This document shows positions 16,885-24,400 of a stretch of 64,000 nt of DNA, piece by piece. The DNA is from DASZTV01 sp035547515 (lineage in GTDB: Bacteria; Actinomycetota; Actinomycetes; JAFAQI01). Within the stretch, counting starts at the first letter, position 1. Each line of letters starts with the position of its first letter. Location: NCBI GenBank assembly GCA_035547515.1, contig DASZUS010000026.1, positions 1 to 64,000 of the forward strand, given 5' to 3'. The translations under genes were made by a program, and so were the position numbers. Under the pieces are notes generated by a model, which saw nothing but the letters and a program-made list of their open reading frames with translations, was not told where the DNA came from and made no database searches.

Positions 16885-17558
16885 GCGACATCACTGAGCT
16901 GTTCCAGGCCATCGGGCCGGACGGCACCGGCGACCCGGCTGCGGCGACGGTCGACGGCGATCTGCTGCGCGGACGTGGCGCCCTGGTGAAAGCCCACCGT
17001 CGAGCCGTCGTACGGCGTTCGATGCTCGCCACCGGCACGCTCGTCGTCGCCGCCGCGGTCGCCGTGACCGCGACCCAGGTCGGCGGCAGCGGGACGACGG
17101 CTGCAGGTGGCAAGAGCGAGCCCACCCAGGCTGTGCACCGCTCACACCACACCGCGAGCGCGGTGAAGCTGGTGGACTGGACCGGGGCGCAGCTCAACGG
17201 GTTCACCGTCGATGAGGTACCCGCAGGCTGGCACCTTTCGACCTCCACGCAGTCCGCGCTGCTCATCACCCCGGACGGCTCGACCAACAACGACCCCGAC
17301 GTCTTCGTCGACAAGCTGACCGTGCTGCTCGCCTCCACCGACGAGCAGTCCTTCCCGAAGGACGGTCAGCAGGTCACCGTCAACGGGCGGCCCGGCGTGG
17401 TCTGGAACGGCGGCGAGGAGATGCTCGGCTACACCGACGCCGCAGGGCACCGCGTGGTCGTCCAGGCGCCGGACGCCCTGCACTGGACGGCGGACCAGCT
17501 GGTCGCCTTCGCCGAGGGCGTCCACGTCACGAGCAACGCGGTCGCCGGCGTCGGCTGA
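16881..17558 (+). CDS. Membrane protein, probable partner of the upstream sigma factor
   Basis: A 225-residue protein with a cytoplasmic N-terminus of about 45 residues, one membrane helix (about 50-72, MLATGTLVVAAAVAVTATQV) and an extracytoplasmic domain of about 150 residues rich in Thr, Val and Asp. ATG overlaps the sigma gene stop by four bases. Position and topology suggest an anti-sigma factor or signal sensor, but no zinc-binding (ZAS) motif or other named anti-sigma domain is visible, so this is inference from context. It is followed by a non-coding stretch with an inverted repeat. Confidence 0.65.
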   Translation: MSDITELFQAIGPDGTGDPAAATVDGDLLRGRGALVKAHRRAVVRRSMLATGTLVVAAAVAVTATQVGGSGTTAAGGKSEPTQAVHRSHHTASAVKLVDWTGAQLNGFTVDEVPAGWHLSTSTQSALLITPDGSTNNDPDVFVDKLTVLLASTDEQSFPKDGQQVTVNGRPGVVWNGGEEMLGYTDAAGHRVVVQAPDALHWTADQLVAFAEGVHVTSNAVAGVG

Positions 17559-17571
17559 GCCCGAGCGTCGG

Positions 17572-17692
17572 AGGCGGGGATATTCGCGGAGCGGCGTGGG
17601 GGAAGGCTGGGCATCCGCTCCGCGGCTGAGGGTTCGTTCGCCGCGCTTCGCCCGGGGCTCGTCACCCACGCCGCTCCGCGGACGCCCCGCCT
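17572..17692. repeat. Interrupted inverted repeat element
   Basis: A perfect 16-bp inverted repeat, CGCGGAGCGGCGTGGG at 17,585-17,600 and its complement at 17,665-17,680, is flanked by an outer 8-bp pair (AGGCGGGG at 17,572-17,579, CCCCGCCT at 17,685-17,692). The 64-base interior holds a third copy of the core, CCGCTCCGCGG (17,615-17,625). There is no coding frame of note. It occupies most of the gap between the membrane protein and methyltransferase genes. It may be a palindromic intergenic repeat or a long hairpin in the transcript. Confidence 0.6.
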
Positions 17693-17724
17693 TCCAGCAT
17701 TCACAAACCCGTAGGGTCTGATGC

Positions 17725-18378
17725 GTGGAAGACCCCGCAGCGGTTGCGCCAGAAAGGATTGACGCGGCGCGCAAGAAGGTCGCGGACGAGGCAAAGGGGT
17801 TCATGCCTGAGGACGAGGCGGAGGCGCTGTACGACGCGGCTTGGGCGATGGCGCCGTACGGTCCGATCCTCGAGATCGGGACCTACTGCGGCAAGTCGGC
17901 CACCTGGCTCGGGGCGGCGGCGGCCGTCCGGGGGGGCAACGTCGTGACGATCGACCACCACCGCGGCTCCGAGGAGAACCAGGCCGGCTGGGAGCACCAC
18001 GACAGAGAGCTGGTCGATCCGGCCACCGGGAAGATGGACACCCTGCCGTTCTTCCGCCGCACGATGCACGATGCCGGCCTCGAAGACACCGTGACCGCGA
18101 TCCTCGCGAAGAGCACCACCGCCGCCGACCTGTGGTCGACACCACTGGCGATGCTGTTCATCGACGGCGGTCACGCCGAGGAGCACGCGCAGAACGACTA
18201 CGCGCGGTGGTCCGGATTCGTGATGCCTGGCGGCGTACTCGCCATCCACGACGTGTTCGAGCGGCCAGAGGACGGCGGCCAGGCCCCTTTCCACATCTAC
18301 CAGCGGGCACTCGGCGACGGGTTCGAAGAGGTCCGCGCCGTCGGCAGCCTCAGGGTCCTCCGCCGCCCCTCGAAGTAG
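17725..18378 (+). CDS. Class I SAM-dependent methyltransferase
   Basis: A 217-residue methyltransferase of the Methyltransf_24 kind. Motif I is ILEIGTYCGKSATWLG (about 50-65); VVTIDHHRGSEENQ marks the acidic residue after strand 2; MLFIDGGHAEEHAQND and FVMPGGVLAIHDVF are motifs IV-V. The substrate is unknown. GTG at 17,725 is the start. It lies head-on to the GT4/methyltransferase operon, which suggests, but does not show, a role in the same glycan or lipid pathway. Confidence 0.85.
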   Translation: MEDPAAVAPERIDAARKKVADEAKGFMPEDEAEALYDAAWAMAPYGPILEIGTYCGKSATWLGAAAAVRGGNVVTIDHHRGSEENQAGWEHHDRELVDPATGKMDTLPFFRRTMHDAGLEDTVTAILAKSTTAADLWSTPLAMLFIDGGHAEEHAQNDYARWSGFVMPGGVLAIHDVFERPEDGGQAPFHIYQRALGDGFEEVRAVGSLRVLRRPSK

Positions 18379-18485
18379 CACATGACCGGCTCGAACTAGG
18401 GCGACAGCGCCCCCCGGAACCGGACACCGCACCCCAAATCGGTACGCCGGCGACCAGGTGCTGTGCTACTTCGGGGAAATGACCG

Positions 18486-19580
18486 CTAGCGGGAGTTGAC
18501 CGCGTCCTCGCAGCCGCAGGCCACCGCGTCGAGGCGGACCGGTAGCGGGAGCTCGTCGGCGCGGAAGATCCCCGAGGCCGGCGTCGAGCGCGACAGCGCG
18601 TCGGCCGCCAGCACCACCGCGGCTGCCGTCCAGGTTGACTTCTCCGCCGGCCAGTTGACCTGTGCGGCGTACTGCCAGCCGGTCCAGAACGAGCCGTCCT
18701 CGGCGCGCATGTGCTGGATGTCGGCGAACAGCTGCCGCGCCTCGTCGGCCATGTCGACGGTGTCCAGCGCCATCACGCACTCGGCGGACTCCGCACCGGT
18801 CACCCAGGGCTCGTCGTCGACGCAACGGACGCCGAGACCCGGTACGACGTAACGGTCCCAGCGGGTCCGGAAGCGCTCGATGGCGGCCGCACCCCGGATC
18901 GCCCCGCCGAGCACCGGGTAGTACCAGTCCATCGAGAACCGGTCCTTCTCGGCGAACACATCCGGGTGCTCGGCGATCAGGTGACCGAGTCGACCGGCCG
19001 CGATCTCCCACTCGGGCTGCGGCTCGTCGAAGTGCTCGGCGAGCTTCATCCCCACCCGCAGCGACTGGTAGATCGACGAGCTGCCGGTGAGCAGCGGTCC
19101 GCCGTCACGCTCCTCGCCTTCGGGCGTCACCGACCACGCGATCTCGCCGCGGTCGGTCGCGTACGACGTGACGAAGTCCAGGCCCGCGCGCACGTGCGGC
19201 CACATCCGCTCGAGCTCGGCCTCGTCGCCGGTGACCAGGTAGTGGTGCCAGGCGCCGACCGCGATGTAGGCGCACTGGTTGGTCTCGACGGTCGCGTCTT
19301 CGATGACGCCGGCGGTGCGCTTCGACACCCACGAGCCGTTGGGAAGCTGGGTACGGCGCAGCCACTCGTAGGCCTTGGCCACCGGCTCCTCGAGACCGGC
19401 GACGGTCATCGCCATCGCGCCCTCGATGTGGTCCCACGGATCGGTGTGCCCGCCGGTGAACCACGGGATCGCGCCGTCCGGCTCCTGCTGCCGCGCGATC
19501 GACTCCGCGGTCTCCCGCACCTGCTCGGCGGTCATGATCCCGGCGACCGATGGGATGGTCAGCGCGCTACGCCGCGGCAC
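18486..19580 (-). CDS. Alpha/alpha-barrel protein, usually annotated prenyltransferase
   Basis: A 364-residue all-helical protein with repeats of the squalene-cyclase/glycosidase (alpha/alpha)6 kind: QQEPDGAIPWFTGGHTDPWDHIE, RRTQLPNGSWVSKRT, ETNQCAYIAVGAWHHYLVTG and AEDGSFWTGWQYA. The QxxDGxxP and NGSW segments resemble QW-type repeats. Automatic annotation tends to call this family prenyltransferase, but the Trp/Asp-rich clefts equally suit a sugar-handling enzyme; I cannot tell which. It is the third gene of an operon after GT4 and a methyltransferase, with a GTG start overlapping the methyltransferase by 14 bp. Confidence 0.75.
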   Translation of the reverse strand: MPRRSALTIPSVAGIMTAEQVRETAESIARQQEPDGAIPWFTGGHTDPWDHIEGAMAMTVAGLEEPVAKAYEWLRRTQLPNGSWVSKRTAGVIEDATVETNQCAYIAVGAWHHYLVTGDEAELERMWPHVRAGLDFVTSYATDRGEIAWSVTPEGEERDGGPLLTGSSSIYQSLRVGMKLAEHFDEPQPEWEIAAGRLGHLIAEHPDVFAEKDRFSMDWYYPVLGGAIRGAAAIERFRTRWDRYVVPGLGVRCVDDEPWVTGAESAECVMALDTVDMADEARQLFADIQHMRAEDGSFWTGWQYAAQVNWPAEKSTWTAAAVVLAADALSRSTPASGIFRADELPLPVRLDAVACGCEDAVNSR

Positions 19581-20301
19581 TGCGATCCTCCGAGGAGTCG
19601 AGCGGCTTCTCGGCGTACACCACGAGGCTCTTGCCCATGACCGGGTTGAGCAGCTTCTCCGCCGTACGGGTCAGCCACGGCGCGGACATGATGTCCCACA
19701 CCAGCAGCTTGTTGTACGTCCGCGACGGCAGGCTCTCGCGCCCGAAGGTGCAGTTGAGCCACCAGTACGGCGAGTGCAGCGCATGCGCGTGGTGCTGCGC
19801 GCGCGGCTGCAGGCCGGCTTCGGCCAGCCGGGCCTTCAACTGGTCGCCGCGGTAGATCCGGATGTGGCCGCCGGGCACGTGCTGGTAGTCCTTCGGCAGC
19901 GCCCAGTTGAGCTGCTCGGGCCACCACCGCGGGACCGTGACCGCGACCCGGCCGCCCGGCTTGACCACCCGGGCGATCTCGGCCATCGCGCGCTCGTCGT
20001 TGGGGATGTGCTCGAGCACCTCCGCGCAGACGACCGCGTCGAAGGCGCCGTCCGGGAACGGCAGCGCGAGGATGTCGCCACGGGCGACGGTCGCGGCGGA
20101 GCCCTCGGGCACCTCGCCGCCGGTCGCCATCGCATAGAACATCGTCTGGACCTGGCGAAGCTCGTCGAGGCTGTAGTCGAAGGCCACTACCTTCGCGCCG
20201 CGGCGCAGCAGCTCGAATGCGTGACGGCCGCCGCCGCAGCCGAGGTCGAGAACGCGGTCGCCGGGGTTGATCGGGAACTGCGTGAAGTCGACGGTCAGCA
20301 T
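19567..20301 (-). CDS. Class I SAM-dependent methyltransferase
   Basis: A 244-residue Methyltransf_11 protein. Motif I is VLDLGCGGGRHAFELLRRG (about 17-35), followed by VVAFDYSLDELRQV, then FPDGAFDAVVCAEVLEHIPND and EIARVVKPGGRVAVTVPRWWPE. The C-terminal half has PSRTYNKLLVWDIMSAPWLTRTAEKLLNPVMG, which could contact a lipid-linked substrate. ATG shares a base with the GT4 stop (TGATG), so it is coupled to the glycosyltransferase. The arrangement resembles a conserved actinobacterial trio of GT4, methyltransferase and cyclase-fold protein whose product is not established. Confidence 0.87.
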   Translation of the reverse strand: MLTVDFTQFPINPGDRVLDLGCGGGRHAFELLRRGAKVVAFDYSLDELRQVQTMFYAMATGGEVPEGSAATVARGDILALPFPDGAFDAVVCAEVLEHIPNDERAMAEIARVVKPGGRVAVTVPRWWPEQLNWALPKDYQHVPGGHIRIYRGDQLKARLAEAGLQPRAQHHAHALHSPYWWLNCTFGRESLPSRTYNKLLVWDIMSAPWLTRTAEKLLNPVMGKSLVVYAEKPLDSSEDRSAAA

Positions 20302-21608
20302 CAGCGCTCCGCCGCTGCGCGCTCAGCCGCCTTGCGCTCGATCGCGTCCTGGTAGACCTCGACCATCGACTCGGCGACGCGGCGCCAGGTGTAGGACGTC
20401 TCGATCCGCTTGCGGCCGGCGGCACCGATCGCCTTCCGGCGGGCGTCGTCGGCGAACAGCGCCGACAGCGCGTCGGCGAGCTCCTCCGGGTTGCCCGGCT
20501 CGACGAGGACACCGGACGTGCCGTCCGTGCCGACCACCTCGGGCAGGGCACCGCCGGTCGTCGCGATCAGCGGGGTGGCACAGGCCATCGCCTCGACTGC
20601 GGGGATCGAGAAGCCTTCGTAGAGCGACGGTACGACGGCGACCTCCGCGGATCCGAGCAGCTCGGCGATCGCGTCGTTGGACAGGCCGGAGACGAACCGG
20701 ACGGTGTCGGAGAGGTTGAGGTCCTTGACCGCCTTGGCGACCGGGCCGTCCGGGTTCGGCTTGCCGACCACGACCAGCTCGACCTCCTGGCCGGTGCGGA
20801 GCTTCGCGACCGCTTCGAGCAGGACCTTCACGCCCTTGATCGGTGAGTCCGAGCTGGAGACCGCGACGATGCGACCGGGCACCCGCGGCGCCTTGGGCGG
20901 CCGGAAGGTCTTGGTGTCGACGCCGATGGGCACCACCCGCATGACACCCGGATCCACCTTGAAGTCCCGCGCGATGTCCTGGCCGGAGTTGGTCGACACC
21001 GTCACGATGGAGGTCAGCCGGCTCGCGACTTTGCCCTGCATCTTGGTGAAGGCGTACCAGCGCCGTTTCCCGAGCTTCTGCCGGATGCCCTGAGCGTTCT
21101 CGATCTCGACGACCCGGTCCACGCTGACCGGGTGATGGATGGTCGCGATCAGCGGCAGCATCTTCTGGATCTGCAGCATCCCGTAGCCGAGGGTCTGGTT
21201 GTCGTGCACGACGTCGAAGTCGTCGACGCGCGCTTTGAGCAGCCGCGCGGCACGCAGCGAGAAGGTGAGCGGCTCGGGGAAGCCGCCGGTCCCCATGTGC
21301 AGGAACTCCAGGACGTCGATCCAGTCCCGGTACTCCTTGGGCCGCGGGATCCGGAACGGGTCCGGTTCGCGGTACAGGTCGAGGCTGGGCAGCTTGGTCA
21401 GCGACGGGCCCGCGTCGAGCTCCGGGTAGGGCTGGCCGCTGATGACCTCGACGTGATGGCCGAGCTCGACCAGCTCACGCGAGACGTGCCGGACGTAGAC
21501 GCCCTGGCCGCCGCAGTGCGGCTTGCTCCGGTAGGAGAGGAGCGCGATCCGCAGGCGCTCGGGGTCCACCGAACGGGGGAAGTCGTCCACGGGGTTGCCG
21601 CACCTCAT
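20301..21608 (-). CDS. Glycosyltransferase family 4
   Basis: A 435-residue GT-B glycosyltransferase. The acceptor domain has LLSYRSKPHCGGQGVYVRHVSREL (the glycine-rich GGQGVYV loop) and VVHDNQTLGYGML. The donor domain has RIVAVSSSDSPIKGV, FVSGLSNDAIAELLGSAEV and the GT4 E-x7-E motif in PSLYEGFSIPAVEAMA. It transfers a sugar from a nucleotide donor to an unknown acceptor at the cytoplasmic side. First gene of the operon that continues into a methyltransferase and a cyclase-fold protein. Confidence 0.9.
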   Translation of the reverse strand: MRCGNPVDDFPRSVDPERLRIALLSYRSKPHCGGQGVYVRHVSRELVELGHHVEVISGQPYPELDAGPSLTKLPSLDLYREPDPFRIPRPKEYRDWIDVLEFLHMGTGGFPEPLTFSLRAARLLKARVDDFDVVHDNQTLGYGMLQIQKMLPLIATIHHPVSVDRVVEIENAQGIRQKLGKRRWYAFTKMQGKVASRLTSIVTVSTNSGQDIARDFKVDPGVMRVVPIGVDTKTFRPPKAPRVPGRIVAVSSSDSPIKGVKVLLEAVAKLRTGQEVELVVVGKPNPDGPVAKAVKDLNLSDTVRFVSGLSNDAIAELLGSAEVAVVPSLYEGFSIPAVEAMACATPLIATTGGALPEVVGTDGTSGVLVEPGNPEELADALSALFADDARRKAIGAAGRKRIETSYTWRRVAESMVEVYQDAIERKAAERAAAER

Positions 21609-21638
21609 TAACTGGCGCGACGATTCCGCGCACGGACC

Positions 21639-22934
21639 CTAAATGTTATCGATTCGGTCACCGAACGGCATTCGGTGACCCCCCGAAAGCCGTCTGACGA
21701 GGGCCAGCACCAGTGCGATGCCGCCCCCGGCGACGACCACCGCGGTCACCGACGTCGCGTCCGCGATCTGCCCGCCGACCAGCAGCCCGACCGGGACCGT
21801 CCCGCCGAAACCCATCATGTACAGCGCCATCACCCGGCCGCGGACGGTGTCGTCGAGCTGCTCCTGAAGCAGGGTGGACAGCGACGTGACGGCGGTGAAG
21901 TAGAACAGCCCGACGGCAAAGGCGACCGGGTACGCCGGACCGACGTCGCGCAGCAGCCCGAAGCCGACCAGCGCGATCCCGAACCAGGCCAGCGAGATCG
22001 CGATCACCGGCTCCCGCGGGCGGTGGGAGAGCACCGAGCCGACCGCGATCGCGCCGCACGCCGCGCCCAGGCCGAAGCTGGCGTACATCAGCCCGTACGC
22101 CAACCCATTGACGTCGAGGTGCAGGTTCGTGCCGCCGATCGCCGGCATCAGCCCGATGAAAGGCAGGCAGAAGAACGAGATCGCCGCGATGGTCAGCAGC
22201 ACCGATCGGATCACCGGGTCGGCGCGGGCGACGACGATCCCGCCGAGCATCCGCCGCCACCCCCCGACGTCGGCGGTCTCCGTCTGCGGCACCGGCCGGA
22301 TCGCGAGCGCCCCGGCGACCGCGAAGAGATAGGTAGCGGCGTTGATCGCGAAGACCCCGCTCGCGTGGATCTCGGGAAGCAGTACGCCGGCGATGGCCGG
22401 GCCGATCACCCGCGAGAGGTTCATCTGCACCGACTGCAGTGAGACCGCGCCGGGCAGGTCGGCCCGCGGGACGAGGTTCGGCAGCAGGCTCGACAGCGGC
22501 GGCCCGCTGAGCGCGTTGCCGATCCCGACCGCCACCACCACTACGAACAGCAGCGGCTTCGACGGATGGGCTGCCGCAGCGACGAACGCGAGCGCTATCG
22601 AAAAGACCAGCTGCTCGAGGTTGGTCAGGACCAGCAGCTTGCGACGGTCGACGAGGTCGGCGAGCAGGCCGCCGACCGGTGCCAGGACGAGGACCGGCCC
22701 GAGCTGCGCAAACCCGACGTAGGCCACGAAGCTCGCCGAGTGCTCGAGGCGGTAGGCGAAGGCGCCGAGGGCGACGTTCTGCATCCAGGTCCCGATGTTG
22801 GACGCGAAGGTCGCGTACCAGAGCCGGCGCAGGTCCCGGGAACGAAGCGCTGACCGCGCCGTACCCGGTCGTATCGCAACATCGCCATCGACGATCGCCT
22901 CCTCGGCGATCGCAGCCGCAGCGTCAGCCGACAC
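21639..22934 (-). CDS. MFS transporter
   Basis: A 431-residue major facilitator with about 12 hydrophobic segments. The first helix follows LRRLWYATFASNIGTWMQNVALG, the typical start of the MFS_3/EntS-like exporter group, and LLADLVDRRKLLVLTNLEQ is the loop 2-3 motif (A-type GxxxDRxxRR). It is the last gene of the operon with acyl-CoA ligase, ferredoxin and P450: its GTG start overlaps the P450 stop by 11 bp. It may export the product of those enzymes (inference). Confidence 0.88.
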   Translation of the reverse strand: MSADAAAAIAEEAIVDGDVAIRPGTARSALRSRDLRRLWYATFASNIGTWMQNVALGAFAYRLEHSASFVAYVGFAQLGPVLVLAPVGGLLADLVDRRKLLVLTNLEQLVFSIALAFVAAAAHPSKPLLFVVVVAVGIGNALSGPPLSSLLPNLVPRADLPGAVSLQSVQMNLSRVIGPAIAGVLLPEIHASGVFAINAATYLFAVAGALAIRPVPQTETADVGGWRRMLGGIVVARADPVIRSVLLTIAAISFFCLPFIGLMPAIGGTNLHLDVNGLAYGLMYASFGLGAACGAIAVGSVLSHRPREPVIAISLAWFGIALVGFGLLRDVGPAYPVAFAVGLFYFTAVTSLSTLLQEQLDDTVRGRVMALYMMGFGGTVPVGLLVGGQIADATSVTAVVVAGGGIALVLALVRRLSGGHRMPFGDRIDNI

Positions 22935-24195
22935 GCAAGGGCAGCGTGCGCGGGCCGCGAACCTGACCGGTCGACCAGTGGACCGCGGTCGGGTCCGCCA
23001 GCGTGAACTCGGGGATCCGCTCGAGCCACACCTCGAGGGCCACGCGCAGCTCCATCCGGGCCAGGTGCGACCCGAGGCAGCGGTGGATGCCCAATCCGAA
23101 CGCCGCGTGCTTGTTGACCTCGCGGTCGACGACGACCTCGTTCGCCCGGTCGAACTTCGCCGGGTCGCGGTTCGCCGCCGGGAAGGACAGCAGGATCCAG
23201 TCCTCCGCCTTCATCTGCACGCCGTGCCACTCCATGTCCTGCTTGACGAGCCGGCCCATCGTGACCGGTGCGTAGGCACGCAGGAACTCCTCCATCGCGG
23301 TGGGCAGCAGCGAGGGTTCATCAACCAGGCGCTTGCGGTCAGCGGGGGTGCGGGCCAGGTGCCATAGCGATGCGCCGATCGCGCTCCACGTGGTGTCGAT
23401 GCCCGCGACGAGCATCAGCGAGATGGTCCCGGCGACGTGGAACGGGTCGAGCTTCTGGCCGTGCAGCTCGGCGTCGATCAGGTACGTCGTCAGGTCGTCG
23501 GCCGGCTGGTCGAGGTGCGCCCGGATCTGCTCGAGCAGGTAGGAGAACAGCGCACCGACCTTGGCGACCCGCTCCTCCGGCGGCAGGTTGATCCCCTCGA
23601 GGGTGTCCTCGATGTAGGTGCGGAACTTCGGCCCGTCCTCCTGGGGGAAGCCGAGCATCTGCGCGATGACCCGTGCCGGGATGTGCTGTGCGTACTGCGT
23701 CGCCGCATCGACGACGTCCGCCGTACCCATGTCGTCGATCAGCTTGTGGCAGAAATCGCGGGTTGCCGGCTCGAGCTTCGCGACGGCGTTGCGCGTGAAG
23801 GCCGGAAGCAGGAGCTTGCGCGCATCGTGATGGAACGGCGGGTCCGACGAGATCGGCGGGATGCCACCCACCGGGGCGATGTCCAGCGGCGGCCGGAAGT
23901 TCCCGACCACAGGCGAGCGCGAGGAGAACCGGTCGGTGTCGTAGGCGATCTCCGCGACGTCGTCGTGACGGACCGGCAGCCACGCGCCGCCGAACCGGTC
24001 GGTGTGCGCGATCGGGCAGCGCTCGCGCAGGTCCTCGAGGATCGGGTACGGGTCGGCCGCCCACTCCTCTTCCATGTGGGAGAAGTCGGTCGCCCAGTCC
24101 GAGACCGGGCCGGTCACGACCGGGCTGCGGGTGCCAAACTCGCGGTCCGAGCGCATCTCCTCGAAGCTGCGGCCGAACCGCTCGTCGGTGGTCAC
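22924..24195 (-). CDS. Cytochrome P450
   Basis: A 423-residue soluble bacterial P450. The I-helix is AGIDTTWSAIGASLWHL (oxygen-activating acid and Thr), the K-helix is EEFLRAYAP (ExxR), and the heme loop is FGLGIHRCLGSHLA with ligand Cys373. It inserts oxygen into an unknown substrate with electrons from ferredoxin. GTG start, seven bases after the ferredoxin stop. The operon context (acyl-CoA ligase, ferredoxin, exporter) suggests work on an acyl-CoA, terpenoid or steroid acid. Confidence 0.93.
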   Translation of the reverse strand: MTTDERFGRSFEEMRSDREFGTRSPVVTGPVSDWATDFSHMEEEWAADPYPILEDLRERCPIAHTDRFGGAWLPVRHDDVAEIAYDTDRFSSRSPVVGNFRPPLDIAPVGGIPPISSDPPFHHDARKLLLPAFTRNAVAKLEPATRDFCHKLIDDMGTADVVDAATQYAQHIPARVIAQMLGFPQEDGPKFRTYIEDTLEGINLPPEERVAKVGALFSYLLEQIRAHLDQPADDLTTYLIDAELHGQKLDPFHVAGTISLMLVAGIDTTWSAIGASLWHLARTPADRKRLVDEPSLLPTAMEEFLRAYAPVTMGRLVKQDMEWHGVQMKAEDWILLSFPAANRDPAKFDRANEVVVDREVNKHAAFGLGIHRCLGSHLARMELRVALEVWLERIPEFTLADPTAVHWSTGQVRGPRTLPLRVG

Positions 24196-24202
24196 GGGGC
24201 GC

Positions 24203-24400
24203 TCACTTCTCGATCACCACGGCGCCCTCGGGGCAGTTGGCCTCGGCGAGATAGACCGCGGCCTCCTGGTCGGCGGCGACATCGCCGGAGCCGATGACGA
24301 AGCCCTGACCCTCGTCATCCTCGTCGAAGACCTGGGGAGCCAACGAGTAGCAGCGACCGTGACCCTGGCACTTCGCACTGTCGATCGAAACGCGCATCAT
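24203..24400 (-). CDS. 3Fe-4S ferredoxin with His in the cluster motif
   Basis: A 65-residue ferredoxin that would feed the P450. Cluster residues are Cys11, Cys17 and Cys56 (NCPEGAV), with His14 where a fourth cysteine would sit, giving C-x2-H-x2-C...CP. Such P450-linked ferredoxins bind a 3Fe-4S cluster and the non-Cys residue tunes redox potential and partner choice. Two ATGs lie in tandem (24,400 and 24,397); the first overlaps the TGA of the acyl-CoA ligase by four bases. No ferredoxin reductase is in the operon; the flavoprotein at 358-1,605 is a candidate. Confidence 0.9.
   Translation of the reverse strand: MMRVSIDSAKCQGHGRCYSLAPQVFDEDDEGQGFVIGSGDVAADQEAAVYLAEANCPEGAVVIEK

Noticed and set aside
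18371..18473. 12-bp inverted repeat CGAAGTAGCACA/TGTGCTACTTCG (18,371-18,382 and 18,462-18,473)
   Set aside because: The left arm includes the stop codon of the methyltransferase gene and the 79-base loop is too long for a terminator. It is probably chance or a weak bidirectional structure; only noted.
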